Positions 1 through 10,420 of a stretch of DNA of 64,000 nt are shown here, one piece after another. Made by a program: the position numbers and the translations under genes. The DNA is from Rhodobacter sp. (GTDB taxonomy: Bacteria; Pseudomonadota; Alphaproteobacteria; Rhodobacterales; Rhodobacteraceae). The notes under the pieces were generated by a model. It worked only from the letters and a program-made list of their open reading frames with translations, made no database searches and was not told the DNA's origin. The stretch is from the NCBI GenBank assembly GCA_020637595.1, contig JACKKE010000009.1, positions 62,001-126,000 of the forward strand. Direction: 5' to 3'. The stretch's first letter is position 1, and every line of letters starts with the position of its first letter.

Positions 1-1
1 C

Positions 2-844
2 GAGAAATCCTCGCCCGCCGCGATGGCCGCCGCGCATGCCCGCTGCCAAGCGGCCATGCACAAGATGGCCGATGTCTGGGAAACCCTGGATGCCGATGTC
101 GCGGTGATCTTCGGCAACGACCAGCAAGAGATCTACGGCGACGACCTGAACCCGGTGTTCATGGTCTATTACGGCGACAAGATCCCGCATCATCCCTCGT
201 CCGAGGCGGGCCGCAAGATGCTCCCCCCCGGCATCGTCGAGGCCGAACCCGGCCACGCCCCGGATCACCGGATCGAGCATGACGGCCAGCCCGCGCTGGC
301 CAGGCACATCATTCAGTCGCTGGTCGCGGCCGAGTTCGACATCGCGGGCTCGCCGAAGCTGCCGTCGCACAATCCCAAAAGCACCGGTGTCAGCCATGCG
401 TTCGGGCATATCTATCGCCAGGTGATGCGCGACAGGGTGATCCCCAATGTGCCGGTCTATCAGAACACCTTCTTCCCGCCGAACCAGCCCACCGCGCACC
501 GCGCCTATACCTTCGGCAAGGCCGTGGGCGACGCGATCCGGTCGTGGGATAGCGATCTGAAGGTGGCGCTGTTCGCCTCGGGCGGGATGACGCATTTCGC
601 CATCGACGAGGAGTTTGACCAGCGGTTCGTCCGCGCGCTGCGCGAGAAGGATGCCGATTACCTGTGCTCGATCCCGCTGCGCGACCTGCAGGCCGGCACC
701 TCGGAGTTCAAGACCTGGATCTCGCTGGCGGGCGCGCTGGAGCCCGAGACGGTCGAGATGCACGAGATCGACTATATCCCCTGCTATCGCACGCCGGCCG
801 GAACCGGCACCGCGCAGGGGATGTATTGGTGGAACGTTGCCTGA
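2..844 (+). CDS. Class III extradiol ring-cleavage dioxygenase, LigB-type (5' partial)
   Basis: Fe(II)-dependent meta-cleavage enzyme of the LigB superfamily, which includes protocatechuate 4,5-, gallate and 3-O-methylgallate dioxygenases. The frame is open to the left edge (it already reads EKSSPAAMAA before the first ATG at 23), so the N-terminus and its metal ligands are probably outside the window. Family-typical stretches are visible: VYQNTFFPPNQPTAHRAY near the middle and ALFASGGMTHFAIDEEFD towards the C-terminus, where the family has a conserved His. It ends 13 bases before an RraA-type aldolase. The pair fits a 4,5-cleavage route in which a ring-opened oxo-dicarboxylate is finally split by an aldolase. 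The exact substrate (protocatechuate, gallate or a methylated gallate) cannot be read from the sequence. Confidence 0.85.
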   Translation, partial: EKSSPAAMAAAHARCQAAMHKMADVWETLDADVAVIFGNDQQEIYGDDLNPVFMVYYGDKIPHHPSSEAGRKMLPPGIVEAEPGHAPDHRIEHDGQPALARHIIQSLVAAEFDIAGSPKLPSHNPKSTGVSHAFGHIYRQVMRDRVIPNVPVYQNTFFPPNQPTAHRAYTFGKAVGDAIRSWDSDLKVALFASGGMTHFAIDEEFDQRFVRALREKDADYLCSIPLRDLQAGTSEFKTWISLAGALEPETVEMHEIDYIPCYRTPAGTGTAQGMYWWNVA

Positions 845-857
845 AAGGGTTGGGAAC

Positions 858-1511
858 ATGAGTGACACGAATCTGGAGCGGGTGCGCCGGCTCGACACCG
901 CGACCCTGTCGGACGCGATGGACAAGCTGGGCATCGAAGGGGTCTGCCGGGGCATCAAGCCGCGTGACCAGACCGTCGGGCTGGCTGGGCGGGCGTTCAC
1001 GATCCTTTACGGCCCGATCGACCCGGTGAGCCCGGGCACGGTGGGCGATTATATCGACGATCTGGAGCCCGGCACCGTGGTGGTGCTGGACAACGGCGGG
1101 CGCGAGGATTGCACCGTCTGGGGCGACATCCTGACCGAGGTTGCCCACACCAAGGGGCTGGCCGGCACGGTGATCGACGGCCCCTGCCGCGACGTGCACC
1201 TATGCCTGAAGCTGGGCTATCCGGTCTATTCGCGCAGCTACTCGATGAAGACCGGCAAGGACCGCGTGCAGGTCGATGCGGTGCAGGTGCCGGTGAATAT
1301 CGGGGACGCGCGGGTGAACCCCGGTGACCTGCTGCGCGGCGATTCCGACGGGGTGGTCGTGCTGCCCAAGGCGCGCGAGGACGAGATCCTGGCGACCGCC
1401 GAAACCATCCAGGCGGCCGAGGACAAGATCCGCGCCGCGGTGCGCGCGGGCCAGCCCCTGCGCGAGGCCCGTGCCGCGTTGGGCTATCACGCGCTGCAGA
1501 CCAAGGCCTGA
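858..1511 (+). CDS. RraA-family aldolase, likely 4-carboxy-4-hydroxy-2-oxoadipate aldolase type
   Basis: 217 aa. The RraA fold covers true RraA (RNase E inhibitor) and Mg-dependent class II aldolases that split 4-carboxy-4-hydroxy-2-oxoadipate into pyruvate and oxaloacetate. The aldolase-type signature is present: WGDILTEVA at 88-96 and VIDGPCRD at 105-112, with the family Arg-Asp pair at R111/D112. I chose the ATG at 858, which follows the dioxygenase stop by 13 bases and gives the usual family length; longer readings run back into the dioxygenase. Coupling to an extradiol dioxygenase favours the aldolase over the RNase-inhibitor role. A strong terminator follows, so this ends the first transcription unit. 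Confidence 0.8.
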   Translation: MSDTNLERVRRLDTATLSDAMDKLGIEGVCRGIKPRDQTVGLAGRAFTILYGPIDPVSPGTVGDYIDDLEPGTVVVLDNGGREDCTVWGDILTEVAHTKGLAGTVIDGPCRDVHLCLKLGYPVYSRSYSMKTGKDRVQVDAVQVPVNIGDARVNPGDLLRGDSDGVVVLPKAREDEILATAETIQAAEDKIRAAVRAGQPLREARAALGYHALQTKA

Positions 1512-1531
1512 GTCTCTCTCGACATGCCAGC

Positions 1532-1564
1532 AAGGCCCCGGCGATCCATTCGCCGGGGCCTTTT
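1532..1564 (+). terminator. Rho-independent terminator after the dioxygenase-aldolase unit
   Basis: A 12-base stem (AAGGCCCCGGCG with CGCCGGGGCCTT) around a 7-base loop, running into TTTT. It separates the aldolase from the reductase-oxygenase operon. Confidence 0.85.
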
Positions 1565-1659
1565 CATGTCCGGGTGTGGGTTCGTGTGGTCGGTTTTTCT
1601 GGTTTTATTGACGTGAATTCATGGTCTTATGGTTTCGTAGCGGCTTATTATAAGGTTAC

Positions 1660-1707
1660 TTGACAATATGCCGATTCGAATTCTATTTTGCATGCAATAT
1701 GGAGGAG
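1660..1707 (+). promoter_or_regulatory. Promoter and ribosome binding site of the reductase-Rieske operon
   Basis: TTGACA at 1660-1665 and TATTTT at 1684-1689 are 18 bases apart in an AT-rich gap, a good sigma70-like promoter. Between and after them lie the palindromes ATTCGAAT (1674-1681) and TTGCATGCAA (1688-1697). The heptamer CAATATG occurs at 1664-1670 and again at 1695-1701, 31 bases apart, close to three helical turns. GGAGGAG at 1701-1707 is the Shine-Dalgarno site for the GTG at 1713. The short distance from promoter to ribosome binding site implies a very short leader. Confidence 0.6.
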
Positions 1708-1712
1708 CACCC

Positions 1713-2762
1713 GTGACCCAAGCCCAGACCGATACGGCGCTGACCGACGACGTTCCCGGCTTTGTCCGGCTGCGCGTGAAGGCCGTGGTGCGCGAAACCG
1801 CCGATGCCAGTTCCCTCGTTTTCGACGTGCCCGCCGCCCAGGCCGAGGCGTTCCGCTATCGCCCCGGCCAGTTCCTGACGCTGCGCCAGATGGTCGGCGG
1901 CGAGGCGCTGTTGCGCAACTACTCGCTGGCCAGCGCGCCGGGCGTCGATGCCGACCCCAAGGTGACGATCAAGCGGGTGGCGGACGGGCGGGTCTCGAAC
2001 GCGGTGCTGGATACGGTGCAGGCCGGCGACGCGATGTGGGTGATGCCACCCAAGGGCGTCTTCTGCCTGCGCGAGGGCAGGGCGCCGGTCACCCTGTTCG
2101 CGGCGGGCAGTGGCATCACGCCGGTGATCTCGATCCTCAAGCAGATCCTGACCACCACCGACCGCAAGGTCACGCTGGTCTATGCCAACCGCGACCCCGA
2201 GCAGATCATCTTCCGCGAGGAACTGGGCCGGCTGCACGCGCAATACGGCGCGCGGATGCGGCTGGTGCACCGGCTCGACAGCATCCAGGGCATCCTGACC
2301 GCGGCCGAGGTGCAGGGCCACGCCGACCCGGCTGCCGAATATTACCTCTGTGGCCCCGCGCCCTTCATGGCCGCCGTGCGCGAGGGGCTGCTGCTGGGGG
2401 GTGTTCCCGCCGCGCGCGTGCTGCTGGAAAGCTTCGATCCCGTCGCCGACGACACCCCGCCCGCCGAGGCCCCGGCCGACGGCGAGGGCGCGCGTGTCAC
2501 CATCCGCTACAAGGGCGAAGAGCATCAGATCGCCGTTGCCACCGGCGAGACGATCCATGCCGCCGCCGCGCGTCAGGGCCTGAACCTGCCGTTTTCCTGC
2601 AAGGCCGCGTTCTGCGGGCTGTGCATCGCGCGGGTCACCGCAGGCAGCGTGACCCTGCAGGACAATCTCGGCGGCATCTCGGATGCGCAGATCGCCGAGG
2701 GCCTGACCCTGACCTGTCAGGCACTGGTCGACGGCACCGAGGCCGCCATCGCTTTCGACTGA
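1713..2762 (+). CDS. FAD/[2Fe-2S] oxygenase reductase (FNR-ferredoxin fusion)
   Basis: 349 aa electron-transfer partner taking electrons from NAD(P)H to an oxygenase. Domain order: FAD-binding barrel (about 15-115, with the flavin motif RNYS at 68-71), NAD-binding domain (about 120-240, GSGITP at 132-137 and YLCGPAPFM at 211-219), and a C-terminal plant-type ferredoxin (about 260-349) with cluster cysteines C296, C301, C304 and C335. The GTG start at 1713 is chosen for its GGAGGAG site; the ATG upstream at 1668 lies inside the promoter. It stands 57 bases ahead of a Rieske oxygenase, so the two most likely form a two-component class I oxygenase. A small GC hairpin (2770-2787) lies between the two genes. 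The layout resembles phthalate or vanillate oxygenase reductases, although the domain order here is FNR first, ferredoxin last. Confidence 0.9.
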   Translation: MTQAQTDTALTDDVPGFVRLRVKAVVRETADASSLVFDVPAAQAEAFRYRPGQFLTLRQMVGGEALLRNYSLASAPGVDADPKVTIKRVADGRVSNAVLDTVQAGDAMWVMPPKGVFCLREGRAPVTLFAAGSGITPVISILKQILTTTDRKVTLVYANRDPEQIIFREELGRLHAQYGARMRLVHRLDSIQGILTAAEVQGHADPAAEYYLCGPAPFMAAVREGLLLGGVPAARVLLESFDPVADDTPPAEAPADGEGARVTIRYKGEEHQIAVATGETIHAAAARQGLNLPFSCKAAFCGLCIARVTAGSVTLQDNLGGISDAQIAEGLTLTCQALVDGTEAAIAFD

Positions 2763-2769
2763 GCCAACA

Positions 2770-2787
2770 GCCCCGACCCTTCGGGGC
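2770..2787 (+). other. Intercistronic hairpin
   Basis: Seven-base stem GCCCCGA with TCGGGGC and a four-base loop, without a T run. It lies between reductase and oxygenase genes and may adjust message stability or the ratio of the two products; this is inference. Confidence 0.4.
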
Positions 2788-2819
2788 CGATCATCCCATC
2801 ACCGAGGAGGACGTGAGCC

Positions 2820-4085
2820 ATGCTATCCATCGAAGACAACAACCTGCTGACGCAGACCAACCCGGGCACCCCGATGGGCGACCTGTTTCGCCGCTTCTGG
2901 CTGCCTGTCGCCCTGTCGCGCGAAGTCGGCAGCTTTGACAAGGGGCCGGTCAAGGTCAACGTGCTGGGCGAAAAGCTGATCGCGTTCCGCAACAGGGATC
3001 TGTCGATCGGTCTGGTCGATTCGATGTGCCCGCACCGTCTGGCGAACCTCTACTGGGGTCGCAACGAGGGTGACGGCTTGCGCTGCGTCTATCACGGCTG
3101 GAAATTCGACAAGGACGGCAACTGCCTGGAACAGCCCGCCGAATCCGAGCAGACCTGCTTCAAGGAGCACGTCAAGCTGCGCGCCTATCCCGCGCGCGAG
3201 GCCGCCGGCGTGATCTGGGCCTATATGGGCCCCGAGGACAAGCAGCCGGCCTTCCCCGATTTCGAATTCGCCCGCGTGCCGGAAAACCACACCTATTCCT
3301 CGAAGCGCCTGCAGCTGTGCAACTGGCTGCAGAACCTCGAAGGGGAACTGGACACCGCCCACGTCCAGCAGCTGCACCAACACGAGGTGGTCGAAGGCTC
3401 GATGATCGCGCTGCCGCCGAAATACGAGATCAAGGACACCGGCTTTGGCATGTTGATGATCGCCAAGCGCGAGGGCGGCGAGGGCACCCCGCACGCCGGC
3501 AAGATCAACTGGCGCATGACCCCCTATATCATGCCCGCCGGCACCTTGATCCCGCAGACCCCGGAGCGCCCGCAGCACCTGACCTTTGCGGTGCCGGTCG
3601 ATGACACCACGATGATGGGCTATACCGTCTCGTGGCGGGCGAACGAGCCGATGACCGAGGCCGATATGAAGCGGTTCGAGGAAGACGACATCCTGCACCT
3701 GCGCGTCGATCCGAAAACCTTCCTGCCGCTGGCCAACATCCACAACGACTATCTGATCGACCGCGCCTCGCAGGCGACCGAGACGATGACCGGCATCGCC
3801 GGGCTCAGGATGCAGGACGTCGCCGTGCAGGAAGACATGGGTGGCCCGATCGCCCAGCGCCACAAGGAAAAGCTGGGCTCGACCGACCTGGCCATCGTGA
3901 TGATGCGGCGCAAGCTGCTGACCACGGTCAAGGGCATGCTGCAGGGCACCGAACCGCCGCAGCCGGGCAACGCGCCGGCGTTCAACGTGCGCTCGGTCTT
4001 TGCCGAGGAAAGCGCCACCAAGTCCTGGCAGGACGTCTTTGCCAAGGCCCAGCCTGATGGCAGTGCCGGCGCTCTTGATGCCTGA
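2820..4085 (+). CDS. Rieske non-haem iron aromatic oxygenase, catalytic alpha subunit
   Basis: 421 aa. The Rieske [2Fe-2S] site is C70-x-H72 and C89-x2-H92. The mononuclear iron site is D178 with H181 and H186 (DTAHVQQLH), in the usual order for ring-hydroxylating or O-demethylating oxygenases. The N-terminus (FRRFWLPVALSREV) and absence of a beta-subunit gene resemble the phthalate 4,5-dioxygenase and vanillate O-demethylase branch, whose alpha subunits work alone with a reductase. GAGGAGG precedes the ATG. The reductase upstream is its natural partner. Placed beside a meta-cleavage dioxygenase, it could make or demethylate a dihydroxybenzoate-type substrate. Substrate is not determinable from sequence alone. 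Confidence 0.9.
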   Translation: MLSIEDNNLLTQTNPGTPMGDLFRRFWLPVALSREVGSFDKGPVKVNVLGEKLIAFRNRDLSIGLVDSMCPHRLANLYWGRNEGDGLRCVYHGWKFDKDGNCLEQPAESEQTCFKEHVKLRAYPAREAAGVIWAYMGPEDKQPAFPDFEFARVPENHTYSSKRLQLCNWLQNLEGELDTAHVQQLHQHEVVEGSMIALPPKYEIKDTGFGMLMIAKREGGEGTPHAGKINWRMTPYIMPAGTLIPQTPERPQHLTFAVPVDDTTMMGYTVSWRANEPMTEADMKRFEEDDILHLRVDPKTFLPLANIHNDYLIDRASQATETMTGIAGLRMQDVAVQEDMGGPIAQRHKEKLGSTDLAIVMMRRKLLTTVKGMLQGTEPPQPGNAPAFNVRSVFAEESATKSWQDVFAKAQPDGSAGALDA

Positions 4086-4108
4086 GGCTGATAGCAGCTA
4101 GGAAACAG

Positions 4109-4136
4109 GGGCCGGGTGCAGCGATGCGCCCGGCCC
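4109..4136 (+). terminator. Terminator-like GC hairpin with GCGA loop
   Basis: Twelve-base stem (GGGCCGGGTGCA with TGCGCCCGGCCC, one G-U wobble) closed by the GNRA-type tetraloop GCGA. No T run follows, so it may be a weak terminator or an mRNA end-protecting hairpin. The same stem core, GGGCCGGG/CCCGGCCC, recurs at 61828-61849. Confidence 0.5.
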
Positions 4137-4158
4137 GATCCATCCGCGAAAGGTCCGC

Positions 4159-4806
4159 ATGGAATCCGTCAGCCGCAAAAGCGGCCAGAGCAGCGCCGAA
4201 GCCGTCGAAGCGATCCGTCAGGCGATCCGCTCGGGCGAACTGCTGCCCGGGATGCACCTGAAACAGGCCGAATGGGCGCTGCGGCTGGGTATCAGCCGCG
4301 TCCCCGTGCGCGAGGCGCTGGGGATTCTGGAAGCCGAGGGCATTCTGGTGCACGAACCGCATCAGGGTTTCGCCGTCGCTGTTCTGTCCGAAAGCGAAAT
4401 CCGGCAGCTTTACCTTCTGCGCCGCCTGATCGACCGTGAAATCGCCGCCGCGCTGGTCTGGCCCGATGCCCCCGCGCTGGCCGCTCTGCGCCGGCTGGAA
4501 CAGGCGGCCGAGGACGCAATCGCCCAGAACGACGCCGCGCGCTGGCTGTCGTGCAACGACCGCTTCGTGCTGGGGGTCTATGCGCTTTGCCCGCAGGAGA
4601 TCCTGGTGGGCGAGGCCGTCAAGCTGTGGCGGCGCACCGAGACCGTGCGTTCGGGCCGCGTGCGCTATGAATGGACCGCCCTGAACCCCGAAGCGATCCG
4701 CCAGACCGTCAGCCGCATCCTGACCATGCTGGAGTCGCGCGACCGGGCGGGGCTGAAGGCCGCTTTTGCGCGGCTGACCCGTCTGCCGGGACGCGGCGCG
4801 CGTTAG
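4159..4806 (+). CDS. GntR-family regulator (FCD-type effector domain)
   Basis: 215 aa. Residues about 13-75 form a winged helix of GntR type, including LGISRVPVREALGILEAEG and the wing ILVHEPHQGFAV. The mostly helical C-terminal part fits an FCD (FadR C-terminal) effector domain that commonly binds carboxylic acids, often with a metal. It overlaps the 3' end of a convergent IclR gene by four bases. Positioned between the Rieske operon and the gentisate-type module, it could control either. Its own operator was not identified. Confidence 0.85.
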   Translation: MESVSRKSGQSSAEAVEAIRQAIRSGELLPGMHLKQAEWALRLGISRVPVREALGILEAEGILVHEPHQGFAVAVLSESEIRQLYLLRRLIDREIAAALVWPDAPALAALRRLEQAAEDAIAQNDAARWLSCNDRFVLGVYALCPQEILVGEAVKLWRRTETVRSGRVRYEWTALNPEAIRQTVSRILTMLESRDRAGLKAAFARLTRLPGRGAR

Positions 4807-5522
4807 ACGGTGGGCAGGCTGCCCGGCAGCGCGCCCAGCCGCACTGACAGCGCAAGCGCCTCGCGCAGGACGGTGCGGGCATAGGCCTTGCGCTCTTTCG
4901 CGCCAAACCGGTTCTTTGGCCCGCTGATCGTCAGCGATCCGACCAGCCGCCCGCCCATGCCGAACACCGGCGAGGCGACGGCGGCCATGTCGGGGTGACG
5001 TTCGCCAACCGAGCTGAAGGTCAGGTCATCGGCCTGAACCCCCGCGGGCAACCCGTCCAGAAACGCGGTGATCGCCTTGCCGCTGGCGCCCTGATTGGCG
5101 TCCAGCGCATCGCCCACACGGATGTGGTCGCGGATCATCTGCATTGCCTCGCTGCGGAACAGGCAGATGCGCTTGTCGCGCTCGGGCACATAGAACGAGG
5201 CGTTCTCGTTGGTTTCCGCGACGATGCGGTCCAGCACCGGCTGCACATGCGCCTCGAGGTTGAACGACCCGCGATAGACCGCGCCGAGTTCGGCCAGCGT
5301 CGGCCCAAGGGTATAGCTGCCGTTGTCCAGCCGCCGGACATAGCCGAAGGTTTCCAGCGAACCCAGCAGCCGCAGGATGGTGCTCTTGTAAAGCCCGGTG
5401 CGCTCGGACATCTCCTTGAGCGACAGCGGCCCCGAGGTGCCGCGGAAGGCGTCGAGGATGGTCAGCGCCCGGTCGACCGCCAGAACACCCATCGCCGATT
5501 TCGGTTTCTCACTCATCGTCAC
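4803..5522 (-). CDS. IclR-family transcriptional regulator
   Basis: 239 aa. The N-terminal winged helix (about 12-75) contains LSLKEMSERTGLYKSTILRLLGSLE; the rest is the IclR effector domain (about 85-235) with family pieces such as QGASGKAITAFLDG and ASPVFGMGGRLVGSLTISG. IclR proteins often control aromatic-acid degradation next door and recognise short palindromes. It lies just downstream of the CoA-transferase gene on the same strand, 57 bases away. It is therefore the leading candidate, with the neighbouring GntR, to bind the AGAAC-N3-GTTCT sites at 6836 and 9478. That link is inference. Confidence 0.88.
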   Translation of the reverse strand: MTMSEKPKSAMGVLAVDRALTILDAFRGTSGPLSLKEMSERTGLYKSTILRLLGSLETFGYVRRLDNGSYTLGPTLAELGAVYRGSFNLEAHVQPVLDRIVAETNENASFYVPERDKRICLFRSEAMQMIRDHIRVGDALDANQGASGKAITAFLDGLPAGVQADDLTFSSVGERHPDMAAVASPVFGMGGRLVGSLTISGPKNRFGAKERKAYARTVLREALALSVRLGALPGSLPTV

Positions 5523-5579
5523 GCGGCCCGTTTTCCAAGGATCGGGCTGGGTTATACCGACATTCCGCCCGCCGGTCCA

Positions 5580-6824
5580 TCAGCCTGCAACGACCCCTTC
5601 GCGGGTCAGCGCCTCGATGGTCGCCGGTGCCATGCCCAGCGATTCCAGGATCTCGGCGGTGTGTTCGCCCAACACGGGTGGCGGGGTGCGCGCTGCCGGC
5701 TCGCTGCCCTCCAGCCGATAGCCGGCGCGGGCGACGCGGGTGCGTTTGCCCTCGGCGTCGGGCTCGCCCACTTCCTGCACCAGCCGCCGGCCGGTGACCT
5801 GCGGATGCGCCAGCACCTGCGGCACGCTCAGCACCGGGCCGGCGGGCACGCCCAGCCGGGTCAGCGCGGCGACCCAATGATCCACGGTATTCGCGCCCAG
5901 CGCCGCGTTAATCTCGGCGTTCAGGGCGGCGCGGTTGCGCTTGCGGGCCTCGCGCTCGCTGAACCGCGCGTCCTGCGGCAGGTCAGGGCGGCCCAGAAGA
6001 TCACACAGTTTCAGGAACTGGTCATCCTTGTTCGCGGCGATGTTCAGCGGCCCGTCGGCGGCATGGAACGTGCCCGAGGGCGCGGCGGTCATGTTGTCAT
6101 TGCCGATCGGTGCCGGGTGCACCCCAGCGGCGAGGAAGTTCGACACTGCCCAGCCCATCGACACGATCGACGAATCCAGCATCGACACGTCGATGAATTG
6201 CCCCTTGCCGGTTTGCGAGCGCGCGAACAGCGCGGCCAGTGTGGCGAAGGCCCCGGTCAACCCGCCGATGGTATCCGCCACTGGATAGCCCACGCGCAAA
6301 GGCGCGACCTCGGGCGTGCCGGTGACCGACATGATCCCCGACATACCCTGGATGATCTGGTCATAGGCGGGGTTGTTCTTCAGCGGGCCGTCCTGGCCGA
6401 AGCCGGAAATCGCGCAATAGATCAGACGCGGGTTGATCTCGGCCAGCGCGGCATAGCCCAGCCCCAGCCGGTCCATCACCCCAGGGCGGAAGTTCTCCAC
6501 CACCACATCCGCCGTGCGCACCAGATCGCGGAACACCTGCCGCCCGGCATCACTTTTCAGATCCAGCGCCAGCGAGCGTTTGCCCGCGTTCTGCGCCTGG
6601 AACGAGGCGCCCATCAGCTGCCCGTTCAGCGCGGCCGAGGCGCCGAGCCGCCGCGCCAGATCGCCGCCGTCGGGGTTTTCCACCTTGATCACATCGGCGC
6701 CGAGCAGTGCCATCTGATAGGTGCAGAACGGCCCGGACAGGACATTGGTCAGGTCGAGCACCCGGACGCCCTGCAGCAGGGTGGCGGGCGGAAGGGTTGG
6801 GGTGTCGGTCATTGCAGGGTCCAT
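5580..6824 (-). CDS. Class III (CaiB/BaiF) CoA-transferase
   Basis: 414 aa. Class III transferases move CoA between carboxylic acids via a catalytic Asp. Family landmarks: GVRVLDLTNVLSGPFC at 19-34, VIKVENPDGGD at 45-55, VVVENFRPGVMDRLG at 107-121, and AYDQIIQG with the probable catalytic D155. The ATG at 6812 (residue 5) is an alternative start; neither start has a strong Shine-Dalgarno site. It follows the aconitase-like gene by 51 bases and has its own promoter and operator. Known members include succinyl-CoA:(R)-citramalate CoA-transferase. Together with a hydratase and an HMG-CoA-lyase-like enzyme in the same locus, transfer of CoA to a malate- or citramalate-like acid is a plausible role. 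The actual acceptor is unknown. Confidence 0.85.
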   Translation of the reverse strand: MDPAMTDTPTLPPATLLQGVRVLDLTNVLSGPFCTYQMALLGADVIKVENPDGGDLARRLGASAALNGQLMGASFQAQNAGKRSLALDLKSDAGRQVFRDLVRTADVVVENFRPGVMDRLGLGYAALAEINPRLIYCAISGFGQDGPLKNNPAYDQIIQGMSGIMSVTGTPEVAPLRVGYPVADTIGGLTGAFATLAALFARSQTGKGQFIDVSMLDSSIVSMGWAVSNFLAAGVHPAPIGNDNMTAAPSGTFHAADGPLNIAANKDDQFLKLCDLLGRPDLPQDARFSEREARKRNRAALNAEINAALGANTVDHWVAALTRLGVPAGPVLSVPQVLAHPQVTGRRLVQEVGEPDAEGKRTRVARAGYRLEGSEPAARTPPPVLGEHTAEILESLGMAPATIEALTREGVVAG

Positions 6825-6835
6825 TGTTCTGTCTA

Positions 6836-6875
6836 ATAGAACTATGTTCTATATATTGAAGTGGCTGGTCGCCTG

Positions 6876-6879
<4 letters not shown>
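6836..6879 (-). promoter_or_regulatory. Promoter with palindromic operator for the CoA-transferase gene
   Basis: On the minus strand TTGACA (6879-6874) and TATATA (6855-6850) are separated by 18 bases, a near-consensus sigma70 promoter. The palindrome ATAGAAC-TAT-GTTCTAT (6836-6852) overlaps the -10 box and the expected start site, a position typical of repression. The same core stands at 9478-9490. The TGA stop of the aconitase-like gene lies inside the -35 hexamer. Confidence 0.7.
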
Positions 6880-9395
<2,516 letters not shown>

Positions 9396-9440
9396 GGGCG
9401 CTCCTGTCGGCGGGGCCGGGCGCCTGGCGGCGCTGAGGCG

Positions 9441-9492
9441 TTGACAACAGGGTCTTTCCTGCCATATTCCATTTAAAAGAACAATGTTCTAT
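9441..9492 (+). promoter_or_regulatory. Promoter and operator of the gentisate-type operon, divergent region
   Basis: TTGACA (9441-9446) is followed by CATATT (9463-9468, 16-base spacing) or TATTCC (9465-9470, 18-base spacing). The palindrome AGAAC-AAT-GTTCT (9478-9490) lies over the expected start site, flanked by AT as at 6836-6852. The site stands between divergent genes starting at 9395 and 9514, so one operator could serve both directions. Confidence 0.65.
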
Positions 9493-9513
9493 CTAGCAGA
9501 ATATGGACCGCGC

Positions 9514-10410
9514 ATGAAACTTGCCCGCTTTGACCGAGGAACCGACAAGGGCCGCATCGGCATTGTCACCGGCTCGCAGATCGTCGACGTGACCGAGGCC
9601 GCCGGGGTCGATCCCGCCGAATGGCCGCCGGTCGGCCCGGTGCGCCTGCTGGCCGAGTTCGACCGCCTGCGCCCGGCACTGGAACGCGCCGCCGCCGCCG
9701 GCACGCCGATCGACCTGGCCGAGGTGACGCTGCTGACCCCGGTGCCCTGGCCGAACAAGGTCATCGCCTATCCGGTGAACTATCACGCGCACGGCGCCGA
9801 GATGGGCGCGGGCTATCGCGCGACGAATCAGGGGTTCTTCCTGAAGCCGAACTCGTCGCTGTCGGGCGCGGGCGAACCGGTGATCCTGCCGGAAACCCCT
9901 GGCCGCGAGGTGCATCACGAAAGCGAACTGGCGATCATCATCGGCAAGGGCGGGCGCAACATCGCCCGCGAGGACTGGCGCGACCATGTCTTTGGCTATG
10001 CCTGCCTCTTGGACATGGTGGTGCGCGGCCGCGAAGAGCGCGTGGCGCGCAAGGCCTATGACACCTTCTGCCCGGTCGGCCCCTGGATCACCACCGCCGA
10101 CGAGGTGCCGGACCCGGCGAACCTGCAGATGAAGCTGTGGGTCGACGGCGAGCTGCGCCAGGACGCCAACACCCGCGATCTGGTGCTGGATATCCCCGGC
10201 ATGATCGCGATGGCCTCGGCGGTGATGACCCTCTACCCGGGCGACATCATCGCCACCGGCACGCCCGAAGGCGTCGGCCCGGTGCAGGGCGGCCAGACCA
10301 TCCGCATCACCATCGACCAGTGCGGCGAGATGAACGTCCCCGTGGTGCAAGGCACCGGCGGCTCGACCGAGATCTTCGCCGATCCCTATCAACTCGTGAA
10401 AAAATCCTGA
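9514..10410 (+). CDS. Fumarylacetoacetase-family hydrolase (maleylpyruvate/fumarylpyruvate hydrolase type)
   Basis: 298 aa. The FAH fold hydrolyses C-C bonds in 2,4-dioxo acids using a divalent metal. The metal-site motif is HHESELAIII, completed by CLLDMV; the C-terminal GDIIATGTPEGVG is the family hallmark. I start at the ATG at 9514; the one at 9484 lies inside the operator. It is the first gene of the operon and is followed 10 bases later by a gentisate-type dioxygenase. The expected job is hydrolysis of the ring-cleavage product to pyruvate plus a dicarboxylate. No separate maleylpyruvate isomerase gene is seen, which hints at direct hydrolysis of the cis product. Confidence 0.85.
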   Translation: MKLARFDRGTDKGRIGIVTGSQIVDVTEAAGVDPAEWPPVGPVRLLAEFDRLRPALERAAAAGTPIDLAEVTLLTPVPWPNKVIAYPVNYHAHGAEMGAGYRATNQGFFLKPNSSLSGAGEPVILPETPGREVHHESELAIIIGKGGRNIAREDWRDHVFGYACLLDMVVRGREERVARKAYDTFCPVGPWITTADEVPDPANLQMKLWVDGELRQDANTRDLVLDIPGMIAMASAVMTLYPGDIIATGTPEGVGPVQGGQTIRITIDQCGEMNVPVVQGTGGSTEIFADPYQLVKKS

Positions 10411-10420
10411 GGGCCCAGCC

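Noticed and set aside
4995..6836. A plus-strand open frame of about 600 codons opposite the IclR and CoA-transferase genes
   Set aside because: Shadow of two family-assigned genes, with low-complexity composition and no domain.
9484..9513. Upstream ATG at 9484 as the start of the FAH gene
   Set aside because: It falls inside the palindromic operator and lacks a ribosome binding site; the ATG at 9514 gives the normal family N-terminus.
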